NCBI GenBank assembly: GCA_014871385.1 | Contig: CM026421.1 | Span: 19,317,981 to 19,381,980, forward strand | Direction: 5' to 3' | From: Ceratodon purpureus | Taxonomy: Eukaryota > Streptophyta > Bryopsida > Pseudoditrichales > Ditrichaceae | DNA: 64,000 bases | In this document: positions 24,403 through 37,600 of the stretch, piece after piece | How positions within the stretch are numbered: the stretch's first letter is position 1 | How the letters are laid out: every line of letters begins with the position of its first letter | Made by a program: the position numbers and the translations under genes | Notes under the pieces: model-generated | What the model was told of the DNA's origin: nothing | Databases searched by the model: none | The model's input: only the letters and a program-made list of their open reading frames with translations

Positions 24403-26360
24403 AAGAGCTTAGCCTGCGTAAAAAACGAGGAATTCAAAATAAAAACAAGTTCAGTCAAAGAGGGTGGTTACAAAATTTAACATCACGTTATAGCTTTTTT
24501 GTACTCCATTGGTTAACTCCAATCTATCGAGGAACTTTATCGGATATAAGTTGTATTTTTTTACACACTTTAATTTCCCCAAATCCATTATGAAGTGAGG
24601 AAAAGTAAAAGGTAGTGAGAGGAAGACGTAAAAGATAGAATGCAGCTGCGCTGCGGTGGAATGGAGGGGGTGAAGAAACTTTGTCCTTGGAGGTGGTAGA
24701 CATTACGAGCGTCGGTTTTGTTCATCATTGACATCCAAGGTGACAAGATGTGTTTTATATTAGATTTTAGAGGCTATGTTTATATTTACATGTAGCAATT
24801 ATAACATTTTTAATATTATGTTTAGCATTATCAATCATTTTTATAATTCTTTCTTAGAAATTAAGTTGCATGTTTATTTGTATCATTAATTGAAATTAAT
24901 TTTATTTGAATGTTTTTTCTATTTATATAATATGAGAATAATGATATAATGTGAAGTAAGCTTTTTATGTCAAAATTTAATTGTTCTTCTTATATGAACA
25001 AATGTCTATGATGACATGATTCTTAATCTAGAAATGCATGACCTTCTTACATTCAAGAATTTTCAAAGAAAAAATTCATGATCTTGAAGATCATTCATTG
25101 TCGTCTATCTTTTGGAATACATGCTTTTTTGAACATGAGATGATTATGTACATATGATAATTACAAATTTACATCATTTTTGAAAAAATAAAAATTATAT
25201 TTTTTCATCAACATGCGAAAGAACTTATAATCCTGATTTGATAGGTAAGAACAACTTGGTGCAATGTGCAATTGAGACTACACAACATTCACCCGAGTAT
25301 TGAGATATATAAAGCAGAAATAACCTGTTTTCATTTGAAGCCCTTATTCCATGAATAATTCTAAATAAAAAACGTAAAAATAGAAATTTATTAAGAAAGA
25401 AAAGCAGATATAAAATAAATTGGTTTTTGTAACATTTTGTTATTTCTAAGCCATGTTAATTATTTTTACTGATCTGTTGCTTAGAAAAGAAAATCGAGCA
25501 AATTAAAAAAAACCTAAGAGGTGAACCTTATTTTTTCAAAAAAAATGAAATTCGTCGTCTTCATTCAGAGCCCTTTATTTCGTGAAGTAGCCGTGTTATT
25601 ACCATGGAGAGATACTATAGTGAAATAATAAGTAGCAGAAAGAAAATATTCAGTGCTTTCACACTACTGGCGACCTACATTGATACAAGCAAAAACTCTT
25701 TACTCCAGAGATGCCCATTGATTGGAGGAAATACGTGGTAGAATAAAAATTCAGTCTCTTTCATACCTCTCCCTACGTAACATTCCTTCTTTTCGTGTTT
25801 CCAGTTCCCAAAGATATTTCCTGGAGGCAATTCTTTTCGTGCTATGTACGTCTAAATTTAGAACCACTACGTCTCTGATGTAGTTTAATGCTGAAGGATA
25901 CGATTCGTGCCTCGCACTCGTATCATGGTATTAACATTAATCGGACTAGATTTGATCGTGAATTCAATATGACTCCACAATTAAAGATAAGAGGAGTACA
26001 ACAGATAAAAGGAGATGACGATAATCAAGTCCAAGGGGGTTCTACAATCATGATTTAGAAAGCAACCGTGACACGCAGTGCTAATTCATATTATCGTAGA
26101 GAGTACTTTGGAGGAGAAAAACTTTGAAAATTAAATTGAAGAATTGAGTGCCAGAGCCAACACCAACGAATTCGCAAGATTACAAGTGCAATGACTTTTG
26201 AGAAAAATGATCAAGCCATGGTTTAGTACCATCATCCAATGATCGTACAAAAAGATACACCTGATTAATGAACCTTAAATTCTGCAACTTGCTTACATCA
26301 TTGATTTGTCCAACTGGTGAGAACAAGAAAACAAAATTCCAGCAACACGCTGGGTACTCT
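24403..26360. other. Gene-free AT-rich stretch
   Basis: AT-rich DNA with no open frame that looks like a protein. The last few hundred bases would hold the 3' UTR and terminator of the RPS15 gene transcribed from the right. Nothing else was recognised. Confidence 0.5.
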
Positions 26361-27708
<1,348 letters not shown>

Positions 27709-27821
27709 GGTGGAGGAAGGGGGTGGGGACGGAGCGGGGAAGCTCGCGGAGATAGCAGAGGAGCGGCGGGCCAAAGAGAGAGAGCGACAACCCAGACTCG
27801 AGGGCGAAAGAGGAACTGAGC

Positions 27822-27881
27822 AAACCCTAGCTTGTGCTTTACTACCCTCCCGCTCTCGACCGCCCCTCCTCGTTAGGGTTT
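27822..27881 (-). promoter_or_regulatory. Two telo-boxes upstream of RPS15
   Basis: AAACCCTAG lies at 27822-27830 on the plus strand, and AAACCCTAA is read on the minus strand at 27881-27873. They are 115-175 bp upstream of the RPS15 ATG. Position and motif match the regulatory signature of plant ribosomal protein genes. Confidence 0.5.
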
Positions 27882-27964
27882 CGCCTTTCGTGGCCCCTCT
27901 GTCGACGGACTTTCGACGGAGAACTGTCGGGCGGACGAAGCCTCGTCGTTGCGTCTTTGGATGA

Positions 27965-29030
27965 ATGATCTATTGGCTTTCTCGTCGACTCTCGTTTTCT
28001 TTCTCTGCTTTTACTTCGCCTTCTCGGTTTCTTTGTCTGCTTTTACTTCGCCTTCTCGGTTCCTTTCTCTGCTCTGTCGGGTACAATTTCTTTCCCAACA
28101 CAATAATAATCGGCTCCATCTTTGGCCGTGCCAATAATATTCTTACGTCGATAGCAGGTCTTTTCCATAAACAATTCTAAATTAAGAAAACATAAAATAT
28201 CGGAAATTTCAAGAATGGAAAAAAAAACATGAGATATTACTTTTAATGAGGTTTGTTTAAGACTTTTGAGCTATTTTTAGTCTATTGTTTTTCTTGGAAA
28301 AAAAAAGACAAAAATTAAAATTTTGGGAGACGAATCTTTTTTTCCATGAAAAATAAATAGTCATTCAACGGTGAATGACCCTCCTATCTACATAAGTATT
28401 TATCACGTCAACATAGATTTTGCGTGTTTCACATTATTTTAGGATATATTTTTTGTAATGACTTTTTAGGGCCAATGAAATTTTCTTGCTATAAAACTAT
28501 CCGAGAGGTTTGTTTCTTTTTATTGTAGAATACATCCTCACATAAAATGTGGATTATTTGAATTAAATATATTAAATCATTTATAGGATATGCAGTTGAA
28601 TTAGTGAAATATGTATATGTGCAATTTTTGTTGTTCCCAGATTCTGTTTTAAAAGGATGTTCAACGAATTTTTAGTTGAAAGTCATTCTCTTGAAATAAT
28701 CTAGTAGTATCATTTCAATTTCAAAATACTAACTGCCGAATTTTAGACTCCCATTCAAATATCAAAACATCACAATCTCCCAATCCACAAGGCACTGCAA
28801 ATACAAACTGAATCCACATCATTCACAACAAATCCACTACAAAAACCATCCGAAAACTGGGGTGTGCAGATTCAGTTTTTGTATGGTTTTTGTACAAATC
28901 TGCACACCCCATTTCCTCTCCCACATTCAACACTTCTAATACAACACACATCTATTCCAAACCTCCTTAACCTTCCAAGGCTAAGCACACCTCTTCCAGA
29001 AAAAAACTCAAAACTTACAAGAAACCTGTA
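27965..29030. other. Gene-free stretch between RPS15 and the NHL gene
   Basis: It begins with a C/T-rich segment containing an imperfect direct repeat of TTTCTCTGCTTTTACTTCGCC (about 28000-28070). It then becomes AT-rich. Around 28838-28908 there are overlapping inverted repeats, ACAAAAACCAT with ATGGTTTTTGT and GGGGTGTGCAGATT with AATCTGCACACCCC, which could fold in two alternative ways. No gene is supported. Confidence 0.5.
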
Positions 29031-29034
29031 ATCA

Positions 29035-29560
29035 CATACTCATCAAACAGGAATGACACAGCAAGCGCACACAAACTCCACATGCATCTTCCTTTTCCAC
29101 CAACAATATTACTTCAAAAACAACAATGCTCCCTAATTAAAATGTCCTAATTACCCTTCTAAGCCCAAACATACTTCTTTCGGTGAAAAACAGAGCTTAC
29201 AAGAAACTGTGTTGCAGTACGCAATATATCATAGAACAGTTATCATAAAACATATCAACCACAATTCACAATATAATCACATGCTCATCAGATGGGGATG
29301 CACACAACAAGCGCACACAAACTCCACATCTATCTTCCTTTTCAACATACAACATATCATGGAACAGTTATTATGAAACACATCAACTACAATTCACAAT
29401 ATAAGCACATGCTCATCATCAGGGGGGGCACACAACAAGCGCACACAAACTCCACATCTATCATCAACACACAATATATCATAGAACAGTTATCATAAAA
29501 CATATCAACTACAATTCACAATATCATTACATACTAATCATCAGGGGTGCACGGAACAAG
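29035..29560. repeat. About 122-128-bp degenerate tandem repeat overlapping the NHL gene 3' end
   Basis: Related units begin near 29035, 29280, 29408 and 29530, each containing a version of CATCAGGGG...GCACACAACAAGCGCAC. Spacing is 245, 128 and 122 bp, so one unit between the first two is unrecognisable. The last unit contains the stop codon and final codons of the minus-strand NHL gene. The array therefore appears to be a duplication of that gene's 3' end. Confidence 0.75.
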
Positions 29561-31271
29561 TTCACAGACACTCCCTTCGAGCATCGGCTCCGAGATCCGG
29601 AGATCGCAGCTCTGCCGCACCAGATGCCCGGGCTCCGAAGCAGATGGCATCGTCACGTCCACCAGGCACGTCAAGTTGAACCATTTGTTGAGAGTCCACG
29701 CTACCAGGTAGCTCTGCTTCGTGTAAGCATTCACGTCGATTCTCACTCCGACCACATCACTGTTGCTCTGGATCTCTGCTTGCAGTGCTAGTGCCGAGCT
29801 TTGATCGAGCTCGTCGATGCTAGTTTTCATGATCTCTGTTGTCACGTTTCGTTTACTGTGGCGTCCCTGGGAGAAGTAGGGGATCGATGAGTTGCCCAGT
29901 GGAGTGGTGTGGTAGGAAGCATTTACCTCGGTGTGGAGGAACCTGGTTGTGAAGCCGGGTAGGTTGCTTGGGTTGCCGGCCTGGAATGTTATGACTAGGT
30001 TGCTAGATAGTTGCCAGGAGGAGTTTAATGTTTGGGAGAGGTTGAAGTTGCGGAGGGTGACGGATTGGAGGTTTGTGTATGGCTGGCGATAGCCGAGTGC
30101 GACGCAGAGGTAGAGGGTGATGGTTGCTGTTATGGCGAGGAAGAGGGTGCGCCAGATGCAGATGAAGCAGCAGTGGGCGGTGAAGTAGTCGGTGTAGGTT
30201 GACAGCCGGTTGATGGAAGTTGATAGGAGGTTGGTGTGTGTGGATGATCGGAGGAGGCGGGGCTGCGGCTTGGATTCGACGATGATGTGCGAGTGGTCGA
30301 GTTTGGTTTCTGGAGAAGGGGCATTTAGAGGAAGCGTCTCCTGTCTTGAATCTTCGGTTGTGTTATGTTCCCTGTTGAGAAATGGTTCAAAATGAGTGGG
30401 ATTAGTGCAAGTTATAAATGACTACGGAGTTTGACTAAGAAATGCTCGTACAAGTAGGGTATGTTTTTGGATTTGGACCACTGATTGCCCAAACAAAGAC
30501 TGGATAGAGCAAGAAGATCGGGTAAGAATCAAAGCTATCACCACACATGGTGTACTCCCTCGAAGACTTGGGCACCATGAAGATTAGCATGCCTAGTTCT
30601 TGACACTGACGAGACATTGGTAGGAATTCGGGAAGGTACCTCGAAGAGAGCGGAACTTCTGGCTTCCTGGCATCCCACATGCGTTTGGCGATGCTCTCCC
30701 CCTTTCGGAAAAATGAGACACCCGAGGACGACATCTTAAGCTACTGGTCGCGTAGTCGCTGCTCGCATGAGATCTCTGCATTTTTGGAAATCCATACAAT
30801 TGGGTTCTGTTCAGAAGAAGAAATGACAATCAGAAGAAGTCTTTCTTGCGACAGGGGTTACGAAACTGGGCATTAATATGGACTTGAAGATGAGACGATT
30901 ACCGTATAAAATCCCATCGCTCACAACGTGAGTAACTTCAAGCCCATTCCTCTACACAAGCAAACACACCCTCGATCATCTCAAAACAATTCAACGAAGT
31001 GACAAGGTGTAGAGAATTTCGTGCCTTGAGCAAACAAGTCTGGCGATTCCGTAGGCCGTGTCTGTTGTGTTGAGCTTCCCAAATCCGCGCTAGGGATGAG
31101 TGGCACGATCGTTGCGAAGCTTGAGTCGTAACTAGGGTTTGTCACTCCATCAGCCACACCGTCGACATCTCTGATTCGCTGCTGGGAGTGATCGACAGAC
31201 CAGCTGCCAAGCGAAACATTCGTATACAGCTGAAGGTAAGAAGGGGCCATTTGGATTCTGCGAAACCCCAT
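29534..31271 (-). CDS. NHL/LEA_2-type membrane protein (NDR1/HIN1-like)
   Basis: Proposed two exons, 31271-31036 and 30371-29534, giving 357 residues. The second exon is strongly supported. It carries a single membrane segment (about residues 146-171, FLAITATITLYLCVALGY) preceded by a Ser/Pro/basic cytosolic region. A beta-rich LEA_2-like domain follows (NLQSVTLRNFNLSQTLNSSW onward, to the last residues CTPDD). That topology is typical of NDR1/HIN1-like proteins, plasma-membrane proteins linked to stress and defence. The first exon (MGFRRIQMAPSYLQLYTNVS) is tentative: it is open for 96 codons and its donor (ACTT|GTTTGC) gives the required phase but is a weak splice site. The 3' end merges into a tandem repeat. 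The gene diverges from the ELIP gene to its right. Confidence 0.75.
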
Positions 31272-31358
31272 GGAGGAAGAGGCGAGTTAGTCGGCAGAGA
31301 TCGTTGGTCAGCAAGGACAAGAAATTTCCAATTTTTCATAGTGTTTCACACGGCATCT

Positions 31359-31370
31359 CTATATATAAAA
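31359..31370. promoter_or_regulatory. Possible TATA box of the NHL gene
   Basis: CTATATATAAAA lies about 90 bp upstream of the proposed NHL start on the minus strand. The core is palindromic, so direction is ambiguous; as a plus-strand TATA it would face toward ELIP but more than 1.1 kb from its start. Confidence 0.3.
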
Positions 31371-32354
31371 AATGCTACCGGTGCCAATCTGCTTCAAAAA
31401 TCCCGTCGTTGATTGAAAAGTGATACTTCAGAGAAAGAAGCCAATCCAAAAGATTGAACCGTCAACCCATGTTGACAAACTCACCTGCCAAGCAGAGACA
31501 ACCGGTTGGTTTCAAGGGCAGGATCGAAATTCAGTCGCCACAGTCGGCACAGTAGGTATCAAACCACCTTACAAGAGACTTATTTGTATATCAGATCGTG
31601 TCATTCCAATCTCCATTGCAAACGAGAATTCCTTAAATTCAATCCCTCTTTGCAATTTCCCAATGCCCTTGATCAAACGGTGCTCTTGAAACCAGACTGA
31701 TTCACTTCAAGTTTCAACTTCAGGTCCTCCAAATTCCGAGCAGAATAGTGATCATTCATCAGCTACAGTCTTTAGCCTGGATTAAGATACAGCAAAAATT
31801 AAGGAATTGGTTGCATGTGGCTCCTCAAAACAACCTGTCACTCGTCGGCGATTTAAATGTTTCCTAATTTTGCTGAGATTAGTTTAGAAAATAAAATGTT
31901 TTTCTAAACTCATCCAGCTTAACAGAAAGTGCTCAAGAATGCAGCAATCTGGCACGACTCAATTGAGCACCTCGAAGCTGAAGAACTTGCCAAGTGTAGA
32001 AACGCAAGACCTAATAACAGGTCTCTTTTCATTTCAGCCCTGCGATGTGTCAGGGCCACTTGCCTGGTAGCAGATGCTTCCATGTGAATGGGCGTCGCAA
32101 CAAACCGATAGCTTCATCGTTTTCCCCACGAACGAGACCAGCACAGTCTCTGAATTCAAGCCTGATGTCACTCGCTTCGAAGAAATTTGCTCACTCGCCG
32201 GAGTCGTTCCGTGGCAACAAATAAACGAACATGAAATATCTGGAAATCCGACGGCACACGAGCTTCGACAACGGCGTCTCCACATGGCAACTCATGCATC
32301 CCTAGTCAGTGAGACTTCGACACAGCAACAGCGCCTTTTGCCCTCCCTGGCCTG

Positions 32355-32362
32355 AATATATA
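32355..32362 (+). promoter_or_regulatory. Probable TATA box of the ELIP gene
   Basis: AATATATA lies 174 bp upstream of the ELIP start codon, the only such motif in an otherwise mixed-composition stretch. It implies a leader of about 140-150 bases, which is plausible for a light-induced plant gene. Confidence 0.4.
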
Positions 32363-32535
32363 CCCGCATTCTGCACTCTGGAAGACAACCAAAACAGCCA
32401 ATTGTTTAGTTTGTATCTGTACAGTTTTGCACAGTTTTGCACAATTTTGCAGTTGATACGAAAACCTAGCCACTGACATTAGAATCATCAGAAGTGATTT
32501 GCAGAGTAGAAAGCTCTTGTGATCCGTAAGCAATC

Positions 32536-33424
32536 ATGGCATCATCCATCATGTTGAGCAGGACTGGTTGTTCGGGAGCTGTTGCCGGACTCCCATCACT
32601 TGGGTCTTCCAAGGTGAGGAGCCTCAACACTGCCTACCTCGGAGGTTTGAAGCTCAGAGTTCCAGCCTCGCAGCAGCAGGAGCGCCGGAGTTTGGTTGTG
32701 AATGCCAAGCAAGACACTCCTCTCGTAAGTTTGCCCTACATTTTTGAGCATCTCCGAAATCATTTTTCCACATCTTCCTGCGCTGAATGACATGAGAAGA
32801 TGGTGATTTGAGCTAAGTACAAGTGTACATGATCATCTAGATGACAAGTATTCAAACCGCAGTGAAATTAATGTCGGACCTTGCAAGTTGATCGGAAACA
32901 CCGCGCTCATGAGCTTGATTGTCTGTGTGCATGTGCAGCCTGGTACCAAGCGCGAGCCAGAGAAGAAGGATGACCCCCTGCGCATCTTCGAGGGCTCCCC
33001 AGTGGAGAAGTTTTACCGGCCCGAGGAAGAGCGTCGTCCAGAGGATGGCAACACCAGCACCGAGAGCCTGATGAAGTTCGACGGGCCTGCGCCGGAGACT
33101 ATCAACAGCCGTCTGGCCATGCTCGGTATCACCTGGGCTTTCGTGGCGGAGATTCTTACCGGGCAGAGTGTCTGGGAGCAAGTCACAGAAGGCCGCGGCC
33201 TCATCTATTTCTTGTTTGTGTCGCCCATCATCATCGGCGCCACTCTCATCCCCATGTACAACAAGGAGTCTCCCGACAGCCGCGAGAACGGCCCCTTCAA
33301 CGCCCAGAACGAGAGATGGAACGGGCGAGCTGCCATGATCGGCCTCGTTGCTCTGCTCATCACCGAGAACATCTACTTGAAGGGCCCCCTCCTCGGCTTC
33401 ATCCACAGCTCCCTTAACTTGTAA
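32536..33424 (+). CDS. ELIP: Early light-induced protein (ELIP), chloroplast
   Basis: Two exons, 32536-32724 and 32939-33424 (phase 0), giving 224 residues. Residues 1 to about 56 form a Ser/Arg-rich chloroplast transit peptide ending near RRSLVVNA. Two chlorophyll-binding helices follow: helix I ETINSRLAMLGITWAFVAE (115-134) and helix III NERWNGRAAMIGLVALLITE (187-206). Both carry the E-x-x-N-x-R-x-A-M signature whose Glu and Asn/His positions bind chlorophyll. Between them is a less conserved helix (LIYFLFVSPIIIGATLIPMY). ELIPs sit in the thylakoid membrane and protect against high light, apparently by binding freed chlorophyll and carotenoid. The three-helix layout and length fit the family. 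A loose TATA box lies 174 bp upstream; no light-response element was assigned. Confidence 0.92.
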
Positions 33425-34618
33425 ATTAGTGCCAATTCGACAGATACTCTTCCTGTGTTAGCTTGCGGACAATGTCGCACGAAACACAGTCTTTGTATCG
33501 TTCCTAGTGGACATGTGTGTACATCATTAACCGAATTTGTAAAGAGTTGATCGATTCCATCACATTGTCTCCGTATTTTTATCCATTTATCTTTTGTGTC
33601 GACATGTATCGGCGAGTCCATGCAATGCCATGCTTCAAGCTTGAAATACTGTACTGTGAAAAGTCTGGTTCACATCGAACACATATGCTGTGCTGCTTTC
33701 GATGTTGGTTGAAACTCACAATGACTTCATTCCTGGTAATGGGAAGATCTGAAACTTTTGAGAAGGAGTTGGTAATGAGAAGTGATACTAGATCCCTGTT
33801 TCTGGTATCAACGGCAGGAACTTAAATCAGTGGCACTAATTAGTGCTAGTAGATACATATTTCTAGATCAACGACGCTACAATGTTGTTCTTCCGGTATG
33901 AACTTATGTCCACAAAATTCATGCATACAAAAAACTAGAATAGCTTGAACATAGCATTCTAGCAGATTAGCTCCTTGACTATTTACATGCTTCCTACACC
34001 CTGTTCTATCAATTCTAATATTTTGTTACTGCCGAAGTGTTCAAGCTCAGCTTCAACACTATATCACACATCACAGTATCGCCAAAGCTCTCATCAAAAC
34101 AACCTCACACGACCTCAAGTCGCTCAGAGACTGCAAACGTAATCTGACATGCTTCCTCACAAGAGCCTTGAATTGCACAAGTAGATGAGACAACCGTTTC
34201 CGAAGCTCTCTACTCCTAGATTCAGATTAGGGCTCGCCAACCGCGTCTTCTGATCATTCCAATCTTCGAACATTACCCATAACACAAAACCTGCTCATGC
34301 AAGCTGGTAGAGCAAGTGGGTTCGATTCGTTTCCCTCGAAACCCAACCCAGAACATACACATGACGAGGAAATCATGCGGAGAAATTAGGGTTTCATGGT
34401 CAAGGAGTTGCGGGAGATGCGCCTGCGAGGACGAAAGTTTCCACTTCCTGAATGAAACTCATCCTCGTGTTCTCTTCGAGGAAGCAATTGTGCGGCGAGC
34501 TCGGCATTTTTGGAGGAACCCAAGTTTGGCTTTCGAATTGCTGAGTTTTGGGAGCAAGTTTTGGTAGCAAGTTATCAGTGATGTCGGAGAGGTTCCTGGT
34601 ACTGTGTGTGCGTTTGCA
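33425..34618. other. Intergenic stretch, ELIP 3' side to WDR6 promoter
   Basis: The first few hundred bases are probably the ELIP 3' UTR. The rest should contain the WDR6 promoter, including a TTAGGGTTT telo-box-like motif near 34386-34394. The open frames here are short and unrecognised. Confidence 0.45.
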
Positions 34619-37600
34619 ATGACGGGCACTGGACGAGAAGGAGGTTGTGCAGGAGGAATTTGTGGTCCTGGCCAGATGTCTGAGCGTGTAGGAATGCGCA
34701 GGGAGGAGCCACCACTGCGCGGGGAATGCAGAGCGCTCAGGGGACCATACTTGGGCGATGTTTCTGCATTATGCTTCATTCCGTCTTCTCCAGTGTCGTA
34801 CCTTCTTGCAGGTATGGTTTTCACTTCTTTGTTCGTATCCTTGCGCGATTATGTTTAGTTTTGATGAGTATGTTCCGTTTCACTCTTGATTTCATTACTA
34901 TAGTTGCGGATGATCGTGAAATGAATGAGGTCGGAGGATGGGTAGCGCTTCTAGAGTACTCGTAGCAGTGAATGTGATGAAAATATGCGCGGTTGCTTTT
35001 GTGGAATCTGTGAATCAGAGTTTTTGATGAATTTTGCTTGTTACTATAATCTTGTGGAGAATATGTTGCAGGTACTGGCCCTCAGGTGCTCTTGTATGAC
35101 TTAGCGACAGGGGATCTCCTTCTATCGCAGCAGGTTTTCGATGGTGTGCGAGTGCACGGAATTCATGTTCGTCATGATGATCCTGTTGGTGAGCCTGAGT
35201 CGGGAATTCGAGTAACCATAGCCGTGCATGGTGAAGGCAGAGTCAAGGTTTTGGAGCTCCAGGGCGATGATAGAAAAGGAACTCCCGACTTCAAATTGCG
35301 AGTCGTGCAGTCGTTGCCTCGGTTTTTCCAGTGGGTACTCGACGTCAGTTTTTTGCAGGTGCATTGGTCTGGCCTAGTGTTGGTTTCGGTTTTATAACGA
35401 GTGTTTAGCTCTTAGATGGTTCTCTTCTGCTTTTACCTCCGTATTCAAGGGTTATTTCATCAAAATTAGCAATTCATACCAGGCTGAGAATCCAGCATTG
35501 TGACATGGACGGCAGTCTATTCAGGGTTCAGGGTTTAGGGTTTTAGCAAATTTATCCGCTACGGCTGGTTTCAACATCTGTTCTAAATGATGAACTTGGT
35601 CTGCGGAGAAGTTCGACTTGGATTTCATAATATGCTCAGTAGAATTTGTAGCAATTTAATGACAAGTGGGTCTGCTTCTTGAATCAGGAGGATTTGATTT
35701 CAGTTGGAGAGGAAAAGCAGGCTCTGCTCGCAGTTGGCTTGAGTGACAATTCTGTCTCGATCTGGAATTTACGGAAGTGTTCACCCATCTTGCGAGTCGA
35801 ATGCTCTGGTGAGTCGTAGTTTTCTTTCGATCATGGCAGATTTACAGTGAAATTATAAGCTTTGAAGGCTGTTGATCAAGTACTTGTAATTCTTTATTTC
35901 TTCTTCCCCGACGTTGTATCTTCAATTCTAAGAATGAAATGCACTTTCTGTGCAGAGAGGTGCTTATTGTATTCCCTTAGGCTGTGGGGCTCTTCCGTTG
36001 ATACACTCCGTGTAGCTGCTGGGACCATTTTCAATAAGGTCCGTGTACAAATCAGCTTGGGTGCCAGGTTTAACATGAAATTTTTGTGCTTGGCACTCAT
36101 CTATTATTTCTTTTATTGACATATGGCTTTGCCAAACATTCCCTATCATATCAGTCTGCAGTTTATTTCCAGATACGCACCATTATAGCTGTTCTGGATT
36201 CTCCCTTTTACAGGTACTCATTTGGGAAGTGAGATGTTGGAACAATGAAGATAATCGACAGAAGTGTTTAGATCAGTTCCGGAAATTTAATGGCGCAGAG
36301 GAAAATAGCGTCCCGCGTACGTGGACTGTTGAACCTTTACAAGAGCTTCTGGGGCATGAGGGATCCATCTATCGAATATCTTGGTCTGAAGATGGACTTT
36401 GTGTTGCTTCAGCCTCTGACGATCGCAGGTTCGTAATTTTCCTTGAGCCACTTCTCTATGGTTGTCTCGTGATATGCTCGGGATTTTATGATAAGAATAC
36501 GATAACTTTTTTGCGTCTAATTTCCATGCTTTTTTTTTTTTTTTTTTTTAAATAGCACGGATTACTTGTCTAGAGAGTGTACCGTTTTTTTTTTGGAGTA
36601 CGGTCTCCTCTTCAGCAATCAAGTATATTTATACATTTGAGGCTTTGTCATCGGGTGTTTGCAATTGTGGCAGTGCACGGATATGGACTAGATCATCTAC
36701 GAACATGTTGTTCACAGCTGGTCCAGTGCTATATGGGCATGGAGCGCGACTATGGGACTGTCATATTGCAGATAATGTGCGCACCTTCCTATACATCTAG
36801 ATGTCATAGTTTTGTCATTGTTGTGAGGGACATATTGGTCTGAAGTATAAAAATGACATGTTGCTGTTAAACAGTAGTGAATGCTTGAATGTTTCATCTG
36901 GTTTCCCCAGAGAGTTTATTGTGGAGTTTTAACAATCGAGAAATGTCAAAAAGATATAGTGATCAGGTACAATTTACAATCATCATATCAATGCAGCACT
37001 TTTCCCCAGAAACCATGAGTTGAAATGTTACTTTTATCTGTATACTTCATGGAAAGCCGATGTGTTGCTGTTGCGGATAAACTCGGCATTGATTGAATTA
37101 GCTCATTATTAACTAAATATCTGAATCCTCAAAGTCTTGCTTAAAGCTCACGTACTTTTATATTTCTTCCTTTGAAGTTCAACTAACAGCATGTTGTGAT
37201 TTGGTGTGATGCGGGGACTTAGCTGCTGATAACAGCCAGCGAGGACTGTACTAGTCGTGTCTGGACCCGGCAAGGTCAACATTTAACTACTTTGACTGGT
37301 CACACGTGAGTGCGCCTCTCCTTCCATTTGGCTTTCAGTGCTTTTTATTGACTAGTTGGTGAGGTTTATCGTAAACTACATTTATAGAGAAATGAATGTC
37401 ATTCGTCTGATGTTTTCTTAATATGATAGATTTCTTGTACATTTCAACGCAAATATAACGATGAAGGTGAGGCCAAATCCCCTGCGTCTCGGTTTGCTCG
37501 GTCTTTCCTCAGTGTGATACGCCGACCAGATCAGTTCTTCATGATTTTACATTGGGTTCAGAGGCCGAGGAATATGGCGCTGCGTGTACGATCATGAATC

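Noticed and set aside
30435..30829. 99- and 78-codon minus-strand frames
   Set aside because: They fall in the proposed intron of the NHL gene and do not join in phase with the LEA_2 exon.
32852..33406. 184-codon minus-strand frame
   Set aside because: It is the antisense shadow of ELIP exon 2.
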